This document shows positions 1-4,797 of a DNA stretch of 5,476 nucleotides, one piece after another. Source of the DNA: Actinomycetes bacterium (GTDB taxonomy: Bacteria; Actinomycetota; Acidimicrobiia; Acidimicrobiales; Palsa-688); contig JAJZWW010000237.1 of NCBI GenBank assembly GCA_021846485.1, forward strand, positions 1-5,476, given 5' to 3'. The stretch's first letter is position 1; every line of letters starts with the position of its first letter. A model generated the notes under the pieces. It did not search any database. It saw nothing but the letters and a program-made list of their open reading frames with translations, and was not told where the DNA came from. The translations under genes and the position numbers were made by a program.

Positions 1-1399
1 CCCTGCGGGGCATGCCGCGCAGACCGAGGTCGTGCATCGGGAAGTAGGTCAGGTTGGTGGCGACGAACATGATCGCGAAGCTGAGCTTGCCGAGCCGCTC
101 GTCGAGGAGGCGCCCGGTGTACTTGGGGAACCAGTAGTAGATCGACGCGAACGCCCCGAACACGGTGGTGCCGAGCAGCACGTAGTGGAAGTGGGCGACG
201 AGGAAGTAGGTGTTGTGCAGCTGGAAGTCGAGGGGGGGCTGGGCGAGCATCACGCCGGTGATCCCCCCGCAGAGGAAGATCACCAGGAACCCGAGGGCGA
301 AGAGCATGGCGGTATTGAGCGTCAGCACCCCCTGCCACAACGTGCCGATCCAGTTGAAGAACTTGATGCCGGTCGGCACCGCGATGAGCAGCGTCATCGC
401 GGCGAAGAACGGGAGGAGCACCGCGCCGGTGGTGTAGAGGTGGTGGGCCCACACGCCCATCGACAGCCCGGCGATCGAGAGGGTCGCGGCGACCATCCCC
501 TTGTAGCCGAACACCGGCTTCTTGGAGAACGTGGCGAAGACCTCGGTCACCACGCCGAAGTAGGGCAGGGCGAGAATGTAGACCTCTGGGTGCCCGAAGA
601 ACCAGAACAGGTTCAGGTACAGCATCGGCTGGCCCCCGCCTTGGGGGTTGTAGAAGCTGGTGCCGAGGTGGCGGTCGCACCAGAGCAGGGCGAGGGCCGC
701 GGTGAGCACCGGGAACGCGAGCAGCACGAGGAACAAGGTGAGCAGCTGGTTCCACACGAAGATCGGCATGCGGAACATCACCATCCCCGGGGCCCGGAGG
801 GTGAAGGTGGTGGTGATGACGTTGACCGCGGTGAAGATCCCGGAGAAGCCGGTCAGGGCGATGCCCACGATCCACATGTCGACGCCGGGTCCGGGGGAGT
901 GGATCGCCTCGCTCAGCGGCGCGTAGCTGAACCACCCGAAGTCCGCCGCGCCGTTGTTGGTGAGGAACCCCGACATCATGGTGAGGAACCCGCCCAGGTA
1001 CAGCCAGTACGACAGGTTGTTGAACCGGGGGAAGGCCATGTCCGGCGCGCCGATCTGCAGCGGCAGGATGTAGTTGGCCAGCCCGAAGGCGAACGGCCCG
1101 CCGAAGACGAACAACATCACCGTGCCGTGCATGGTGACGAGCTGGTTGTAGGCGTTCGGGTCCAGGACGTGGTTGTTGGGGCCGGCCAGCTGGGTCCGCA
1201 TCAGCTCGGCCATGATCCCCGAGACGAGGAAGCCGATGAACGCGGTGACCATGTAGTTGAGCCCGATCTGCTTGTGATCGGTGCTGGTGATGTACTTGAC
1301 GATCCCCCGGGGGCGGGGGCCGGGGACGATCTCGGTCAGCGGCTCGTGGGGGAGGGCGGCTCCGCCGAGCTCGCCGGGTCGCTCCTGGATCAGGGTCAC
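1..1399 (-). CDS. ctaD: Cytochrome c oxidase subunit I, aa3 type (partial, C-terminus outside window)
   Basis: This is the catalytic subunit of the membrane-bound heme-copper terminal oxidase, which reduces O2 to water and pumps protons. The visible 466 residues contain the A1-family signatures. The heme a ligand is His91 in VTMHGTVM, and the D-channel entry is Asp120 in GAPDMAFPR followed by Asn127-Asn128. The CuB ligand His270, proton-gate Glu272 and cross-linking Tyr274 lie in GHPEVY, and the other CuB ligands are His319-His320. The K-channel Lys346 is in PTGIK. His403 (heme a3) and His405 (heme a) lie in VAHFHY. STDHKQIG near residues 39-46 is the conserved N-terminal signature. One oddity is HN (395-396) where HD is usual for the Mg site. 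I chose the GTG at 1399 because an AGGAGGA Shine-Dalgarno (minus strand, 1417-1411) precedes it by 11 nt; it overlaps the ctaC stop as GTGA. The frame stays open to the left edge after GMPRR, so roughly 70-150 residues are missing. No frameshift is seen. Confidence 0.97.
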   Translation of the reverse strand, partial: MTLIQERPGELGGAALPHEPLTEIVPGPRPRGIVKYITSTDHKQIGLNYMVTAFIGFLVSGIMAELMRTQLAGPNNHVLDPNAYNQLVTMHGTVMLFVFGGPFAFGLANYILPLQIGAPDMAFPRFNNLSYWLYLGGFLTMMSGFLTNNGAADFGWFSYAPLSEAIHSPGPGVDMWIVGIALTGFSGIFTAVNVITTTFTLRAPGMVMFRMPIFVWNQLLTLFLVLLAFPVLTAALALLWCDRHLGTSFYNPQGGGQPMLYLNLFWFFGHPEVYILALPYFGVVTEVFATFSKKPVFGYKGMVAATLSIAGLSMGVWAHHLYTTGAVLLPFFAAMTLLIAVPTGIKFFNWIGTLWQGVLTLNTAMLFALGFLVIFLCGGITGVMLAQPPLDFQLHNTYFLVAHFHYVLLGTTVFGAFASIYYWFPKYTGRLLDERLGKLSFAIMFVATNLTYFPMHDLGLRGMPRR

Positions 1400-2136
1400 G
1401 GCTGCTTGGCTCCTCCTGCGACGGTGATCGAGTTGGGCTTCTGGGCCCGGTACCACGCGTCGAACGCCGCCTTGGGCATGGCCTTCACCTCGAAGCGCAT
1501 GAAGGCGTGGTACGTGCCGCACAGCTCGTTGCACTCGCCGATCCACTCGCCGTTCTTGGTGACGTAGAAGTCCACCCGGTTGCGCACGCCGGGGATCAGG
1601 TCACGCTGGTAGAGGAAGGCGGGGACGTAGAAGCCGTGGATCACGTCGGCGCTGACCAGGTCGAGTTGCACGGTCTCGTGGCTCGGCAGGTAGAGGATCG
1701 GCAGGGCCGACTCGTCGTTGATGTTGGGCTGGGTGGCGACCGAGCCGAGCTCCTGGTGGCCGTTGGGGTAGGTGAAGCGCCAGCCCCACTGGAAGCCCTG
1801 GACGTTGACCACGAGCGCCGGGTGCTTCTTGACCGTGGTCAGCTTGTTCTCGATGCCGTACATGTAGCCGAAGATCACCGCCACGAGGACCAGGGGGATG
1901 ATCGTGTAGGTGGCCTCGATCGGGATGTGGTACTGGAACTGGCGGGCCCTGCGGTCCTCCCCCGGCCGAGCCCGGTAGCGGAAGACGCACCAGAGGATGC
2001 CGCCGAGGACGATCGCGGCGATCGGGAGGGCGATGTAGTAGTTGAGCGCCCACTCTCCGTGGAGCAGCTGCGACCCCTTGGTGACGCCCTTGGGCGACCC
2101 GAAGTCGGTGGCGAGGATGGCGGAGGGCAGGCTCAC
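1396..2136 (-). CDS. ctaC: Cytochrome c oxidase subunit II (CuA subunit)
   Basis: This subunit accepts electrons from cytochrome c at the binuclear CuA centre and passes them to heme a of CtaD. It is 246 aa long from the chosen start. An N-terminal tail (1-30) is followed by transmembrane helix 1 (about 31-52), a basic cytoplasmic loop (53-70), transmembrane helix 2 (about 73-95), and an extracytoplasmic cupredoxin domain. The aromatic electron-entry patch GFQWGWRF is at 114-121. The CuA ligands are all present: His167, then Cys202, Glu204, Cys206, His210 and Met213 in CNELCGTYHAFM. It has no cytochrome c fusion domain and no recognisable signal peptide or lipobox. The frame is open much further upstream, but that stretch is low-complexity and antisense to rplM. 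I prefer the GTG at 2136, 12 nt after GAGGAG; the in-frame GTG at 2145 is only 3 nt from it and would add three residues. It overlaps ctaD by 4 nt, so translational coupling of the two subunits is likely. Confidence 0.95.
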   Translation of the reverse strand: MSLPSAILATDFGSPKGVTKGSQLLHGEWALNYYIALPIAAIVLGGILWCVFRYRARPGEDRRARQFQYHIPIEATYTIIPLVLVAVIFGYMYGIENKLTTVKKHPALVVNVQGFQWGWRFTYPNGHQELGSVATQPNINDESALPILYLPSHETVQLDLVSADVIHGFYVPAFLYQRDLIPGVRNRVDFYVTKNGEWIGECNELCGTYHAFMRFEVKAMPKAAFDAWYRAQKPNSITVAGGAKQP

Positions 2137-2140
2137 TGCG

Positions 2141-2159
2141 GCCACTCTCTCCTCGTGGC
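2141..2159 (-). promoter_or_regulatory. ctaC Shine-Dalgarno in the loop of a small hairpin
   Basis: On the minus strand GCCAC and GTGGC form a perfect 5-bp stem around a 9-nt loop, GAGGAGAGA, that holds the ribosome binding site. The preferred GTG start lies 4 nt beyond the stem. The alternative GTG (2145-2143) is inside the 3' arm, which is one reason to prefer the downstream start. Such a stem may present the site to the ribosome, but a 5-bp stem can arise by chance. Confidence 0.4.
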
Positions 2160-2196
2160 TGCCTCTGGGTTGCGCGTCGGCTGGCTCACCGGCCCA

Positions 2197-2226
2197 ACGA
2201 TAAGCGGGCTGGCCGGCTGGCGCCAA
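2197..2226 (-). promoter_or_regulatory. Candidate sigma70-type promoter for ctaC-ctaD
   Basis: Read on the minus strand, a -35-like TTGGCG (2226-2221) is followed by an 18-nt spacer and a -10-like TATCGT (2202-2197). Each matches the TTGACA/TATAAT consensus at 4 of 6 positions, including the key A2 and T6 of the -10. Transcription would start near 2190, leaving a leader of about 55 nt before the ctaC start. This is one of the few A/T-containing hexamers in the region, which supports the call. No transcript data are available. Confidence 0.45.
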
Positions 2227-2229
2227 ACC

Positions 2230-2258
2230 GCCCGGGACCCCGGCGGGGGTCCCCGGGC
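2230..2258. repeat. Strong GC palindrome between the divergent promoters
   Basis: The arms GCCCGGGACCCC (2230-2241) and 2246-2258 are complementary over 12 bp, with one extra C in the right arm and a GGCG loop. It lies just upstream of the proposed ctaC -35 box and more than 100 nt upstream of the proposed rplM start. If both promoters are right, it would be in neither transcript. That argues for a role as DNA, for example an operator, rather than as an RNA hairpin or terminator. No T-run follows on either strand. I do not recognise it as the site of a known regulator. Confidence 0.5.
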
Positions 2259-2336
2259 AGGTGGCGGGGTGGGTGCCGTCCCGGAGGGTTGGCGGGCGCC
2301 GGATCTCGGGGGTGGCGAGCGGTCGGCCGGCGGGGG

Positions 2337-2366
2337 TTGGCGCCGCCGGCCCGCCTGGCGTAACAT
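2337..2366 (+). promoter_or_regulatory. Candidate sigma70-type promoter for rplM-rpsI-glmM
   Basis: A -35-like TTGGCG (2337-2342), an 18-nt spacer and a -10-like TAACAT (2361-2366) give the same layout as the promoter proposed for ctaC on the other strand. Each hexamer matches consensus at 4 of 6 positions. The predicted start near 2373 would give a leader of about 98 nt, long enough to hold the stem-loop at 2383-2434. Confidence 0.5.
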
Positions 2367-2382
2367 CGGCGATGTCCGCTGC

Positions 2383-2434
2383 GTACCGGCGCGCCCCGAA
2401 CCGTCCCCAGCGGTGAGGGGATGCGCGCCGGTGC
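2383..2434 (+). promoter_or_regulatory. Long stem-loop in the rplM 5' leader (candidate autoregulatory element)
   Basis: ACCGGCGCGC (2385-2394) pairs perfectly with GCGCGCCGGT (2423-2432), extended outward by a U-G and a G-C pair. Inside, CCC (2395-2397) pairs with GGG (2418-2420) beyond a two-base AU bulge. A small GA/GAG internal loop follows, then a 4-bp stem ACCG/CGGU and a seven-base loop UCCCCAG. The hairpin ends 25 nt before the rplM ribosome binding site and has no U-run after it, so it is not an intrinsic terminator. L13 represses its own rplM-rpsI mRNA in E. coli, and L13 leader RNAs are known in Firmicutes. A role here is inferred from position and structure only. Confidence 0.5.
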
Positions 2435-2470
2435 CTGCCGGCCATCCCACCCCGCCTACGAGGACGACCC

Positions 2471-2938
2471 GTGCGCACCTTCTCCCCCAAGCAGGCCGAC
2501 ATCCACCGTGACTGGTACGAGGTCGATGCCTCCGGCGCGGTGCTCGGACGGCTGGCCTCCGAGGTGGCCCGGGTGCTGCGCGGCAAGCACAAGCCGATCT
2601 TCGCTCCCCACGTGGACACCGGGGACCACGTGATCGTGGTCAACGCCGCCCTCGTGCAGATGAGCCCGGGCAAGGCGGAGACCAAGCTCGCCTACCGCCA
2701 CTCCGGCTACCCGGGGGGCCTGCGCAGCCGGACCTACCGCCAGATGCTCGACACCCGCCCGGAGGAGGTGGTCCGCCGCGCGGTGAAGGGGATGCTCCCC
2801 CGCGGCCCCCTGGGTGCCCAGATGCTGCGCAAGCTGAAGGTCTACGCCGGCCCGACCCATCCCCACCAGGCGCAAGGCCCCCGTCCCCTCGAGGTCGACC
2901 ACTCGGTCCGCCGCCTGTCCGCCTCCCGGGGCGTGTAG
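2471..2938 (+). CDS. rplM: 50S ribosomal protein L13
   Basis: L13 is an early-assembling large-subunit protein that binds 23S rRNA. The 155-aa product has the family core: RTFSPKQADIHRDWY at the N-terminus, VLGRLASEVARVLRGKHKP (24-42), the nearly invariant YRHSGYPGGLR (75-85), and the signature stretch KGMLPRGPLG (106-115) followed by LKVYAGPTHPH (122-132). Family members are usually about 142-150 aa; the extra length is a basic tail of about 13 residues after PLEV (139-142). The GTG start at 2471 is set by GAGGA at 2460-2464, with a 6-nt spacer, and by alignment of the N-terminus to actinobacterial L13. It is the first gene of the rplM-rpsI-glmM unit. L13 and S9 are classically co-transcribed, which fits the 41-nt gap to the next gene. 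Confidence 0.97.
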   Translation: MRTFSPKQADIHRDWYEVDASGAVLGRLASEVARVLRGKHKPIFAPHVDTGDHVIVVNAALVQMSPGKAETKLAYRHSGYPGGLRSRTYRQMLDTRPEEVVRRAVKGMLPRGPLGAQMLRKLKVYAGPTHPHQAQGPRPLEVDHSVRRLSASRGV

Positions 2939-2979
2939 GCCCGCCTCGCCCGCCGCCGCATCCAGGAGCCCCACCACCC

Positions 2980-3372
2980 GTGCCCCAGCCGCTCGTGCAG
3001 TCCACCGGTCGTCGCAAGGCCGCCGTCGCCCGTGTCCGCATCCGGCCGGGCACCGGCCAGGTGAGCGTCAACCGCCGCCCGCTGGAGGACTACTTCCCCT
3101 CGGCGACCCACCGGATGATCATCACCGAGCCGCTCCGCCTGGCGGAGAAGGACGAGGTCTACGACGTCGACGCGACGATGGACGGGGGTGGCGTCTCGGG
3201 CCAGGCGGGGGCGCTGCGCCACGGCATCGCGCGGGCCTTGGTGGCGCTCGACCCCGAGGCCCGCCCGTCGCTCAAGAGGGCCGGTTTCCTCACCCGCGAC
3301 GCCCGGGAGAAGGAGTCCAAGAAGTACGGGCTGAAGAAGGCCCGCAAGGCGCCGCAGTACTCCAAGCGCTGA
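2980..3372 (+). CDS. rpsI: 30S ribosomal protein S9
   Basis: S9 belongs to the head of the small ribosomal subunit, and its C-terminal tail reaches the P-site tRNA. The product is 130 aa, the normal bacterial length. It shows STGRRKAAVARVRI (8-21), the family signature GGGVSGQAGALRHGIARAL (69-87), the basic RDAREKESKKYGLKKARK region, and the typical ending QYSKR (126-130). The last Arg, which contacts tRNA in known structures, is present. The GTG start at 2980 follows AGGAG (2964-2968) by 11 nt, the same spacing as ctaD. It lies 41 nt after rplM and 16 nt before glmM, so it is almost certainly co-transcribed with both. Confidence 0.97.
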   Translation: MPQPLVQSTGRRKAAVARVRIRPGTGQVSVNRRPLEDYFPSATHRMIITEPLRLAEKDEVYDVDATMDGGGVSGQAGALRHGIARALVALDPEARPSLKRAGFLTRDAREKESKKYGLKKARKAPQYSKR

Positions 3373-3388
3373 CCCGGACCCACCGGGC

Positions 3389-4750
3389 GTGACCCTCCGC
3401 TTCGGCACCGACGGGGTCCGTGGCCTCGCCAACGACGAGCTGACCCCCGAGCTGGTCGTCGCCCTCGGCCGGGCGGCTGCCGCAGAGCTCGGCGGCAGCT
3501 GCTTCCTCGTCGGCCGGGACACCCGCCGCTCGGGCCCGCTGCTGCACGCCGCCTTGGCCGCGGGGATCCAGAGCGAAGGCGTCGACGTCGTGGACCTCGG
3601 GGTCCTCCCGACGCCGGGGGTGGCCGCCCGCTCGGCCGAGCTCGGGGTGCCCGCGGCGGTGGTCTCCGCGTCCCACAACCCCTTTGCCGACAACGGGATC
3701 AAGCTCTTCGCCGCCGGGGGCCGCAAGCTTCTCGACGAGGTCGAGGAGCGCGTCGAGCGCCACCTCTCGCAGTTCCTCTCCGCCGGTGGTGCCGCAGGGC
3801 GGCCGGGGGCGCGCCCCACCGGGGCAGGGGTCGGGACCACCACGATCGACGGCCAGGCCGCGGCGCGCTACCGCGAGCGGCTGGTCGCCGGGCTCGGCGG
3901 TCGACGCCTCGAGGGTCTGTCCGTCGCGCTCGACTGCGCGAACGGGGCGGCGGCGGGGATCGCCGCCCCCGCGTTCACCGAAGCTGGAGCCAGGGTGGTG
4001 GCCACGCTCGCCGACCGGCCCGACGGCACCAACATCAACGACGGCTGCGGCTCCACCGACCCCTCCGGGCTCGCCGAAGCGGTGCGGGTCGACCACGCCG
4101 ACGTGGGCCTCGCCTTCGACGGGGACGCCGACCGGGTGATCGCCGTGGACGGCACCGGGACAGTCGTCGACGGCGACCGGCTCCTCGCCCTGTTCGCCCT
4201 CGACTTACGCCGGCGGGGCCTCCTCGCCGACGACACCGTCGTGGTCACCGTGATGACCAACCTCGGCTTCCACCGGGCGATGGCCGCCGCCGGGGTGGCG
4301 GTGCACACCACCGACGTCGGCGACCGCAACATCCTCGCCGCCCTCTACGCCCACGGCTGGTCACTCGGGGGGGAGCAGTCCGGTCACCTGGTCTTCGGCA
4401 GGCTGGCCACCACCGGGGACGGGATCCTCTCCGGCTTGCTGTTGGCCGACCTCCTCGTGCGAGCGTCGCTCCCGCTGGCGCAGCTCGCCGGCGGGGTGAT
4501 GGAGTCGTTCCCCCAGGTCCTGCGCAACGTCCCGGTGCCCGATCGCAGCCGCCTGGCGGGGGCGTCGGAGGTCTGGGAGGAGGTGGCCGCGGTCGAAGCC
4601 GACCTCGGCGCCGACGGCCGGGTGCTGCTGCGCCCGAGCGGGACCGAGCCGTTCGTGCGGGTGATGGTCGAGGCGGTCGCTCCCGAGCTCGCCGAGGCGG
4701 CCGCCGACCGCCTCGAGGCGGCAGTGCGCGGGGCCCTTCCCGCCGCCTGA
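3389..4750 (+). CDS. glmM: Phosphoglucosamine mutase
   Basis: GlmM converts glucosamine-6-phosphate to glucosamine-1-phosphate in the cytoplasm, the step before UDP-GlcNAc synthesis for peptidoglycan. The 453-aa length is normal for the family. The four alpha-D-phosphohexomutase domains carry the expected motifs: FGTDGVRG (5-12), the phosphoserine loop SASHNPF with catalytic Ser95 (93-99), the Mg-binding DGDADR (244-249), the sugar-binding GGEQSGH (327-333), and the phosphate-binding RPSGTEPFVRVM (415-426). The short SASHNPF form and overall length fit GlmM rather than a phosphoglucomutase. The GTG start at 3389 lies 16 nt after rpsI and has no clear Shine-Dalgarno, so translation may depend on ribosomes finishing rpsI. 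rplM-rpsI-glmM is a conserved actinobacterial order. Leu273 uses TTA, the only such codon I noticed in the window's genes. glmS, sometimes nearby, is not in view. Confidence 0.96.
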   Translation: MTLRFGTDGVRGLANDELTPELVVALGRAAAAELGGSCFLVGRDTRRSGPLLHAALAAGIQSEGVDVVDLGVLPTPGVAARSAELGVPAAVVSASHNPFADNGIKLFAAGGRKLLDEVEERVERHLSQFLSAGGAAGRPGARPTGAGVGTTTIDGQAAARYRERLVAGLGGRRLEGLSVALDCANGAAAGIAAPAFTEAGARVVATLADRPDGTNINDGCGSTDPSGLAEAVRVDHADVGLAFDGDADRVIAVDGTGTVVDGDRLLALFALDLRRRGLLADDTVVVTVMTNLGFHRAMAAAGVAVHTTDVGDRNILAALYAHGWSLGGEQSGHLVFGRLATTGDGILSGLLLADLLVRASLPLAQLAGGVMESFPQVLRNVPVPDRSRLAGASEVWEEVAAVEADLGADGRVLLRPSGTEPFVRVMVEAVAPELAEAAADRLEAAVRGALPAA

Positions 4751-4761
4751 GCCGAGCCGAG

Positions 4762-4791
4762 CTGACCCCTCGGGGCGGACCCTGCCATGCT
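4762..4791 (+). promoter_or_regulatory. Candidate promoter giving a leaderless response-regulator mRNA
   Basis: A -35-like CTGACC (4762-4767), an 18-nt spacer and a -10-like CATGCT (4786-4791, keeping A2 and T6) stand upstream of the GTG at 4798. The start codon is 7 nt past the -10, where transcription usually begins, so the mRNA may have no 5' leader. Leaderless mRNAs are common in actinobacteria, and no convincing Shine-Dalgarno precedes this gene. The -10 match is weak (3 of 6). Confidence 0.3.
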
Positions 4792-4797
4792 GGCGGG

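Larger units (their letters stand above)
2137..2470. other. Divergent intergenic region between ctaC and rplM, no gene
   Basis: These 334 nt separate the divergently transcribed oxidase and ribosomal-protein operons. Frames run open across it only because stop codons are scarce at this G+C; none gives a recognisable protein. It contains a candidate promoter facing each way, a strong palindrome between the two promoters, and a long stem-loop in the presumed rplM leader. The motif TTGGCG occurs twice on the plus strand (2289-2294, 2337-2342) and once on the minus strand (2226-2221). Confidence 0.8.

Noticed and set aside
32..1567. Long open frame on the plus strand (511 codons) opposite ctaD
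   Set aside because: It is fully antisense to a clear ctaD. Its translation is rich in Glu, Val, His, Gly and Arg with no family motif, as expected from the complement of hydrophobic codons in GC-rich DNA.
1507..2511. Plus-strand open frame of 334 codons across ctaC and the divergent gap
   Set aside because: It is antisense to ctaC and then runs through non-coding GC-rich sequence into rplM in another frame; it is low-complexity with no recognisable domain.
2421..2633. Small plus-strand open frame starting at ATG 2421
   Set aside because: It overlaps rplM in another frame, has no spaced ribosome binding site, and its ATG lies in the rplM leader stem-loop. The product has no recognisable features.
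2137..2685. Upstream extension of the ctaC reading frame
   Set aside because: The extension would run antisense through the rplM start region, is Pro/Arg/Ala-rich without a signal peptide, and ignores the ribosome binding site at 2154-2149.
2842..3843. Minus-strand open frame opposite rplM, rpsI and glmM
   Set aside because: It is antisense to three well-supported genes, has low-complexity Arg/Pro/Gly composition and no family motif.
4757..4773. Possible terminator between glmM and the response regulator
   Set aside because: CCGAG/CTCGG gives only a 5-bp stem with a seven-base loop and no T-run, too weak to call an intrinsic terminator.
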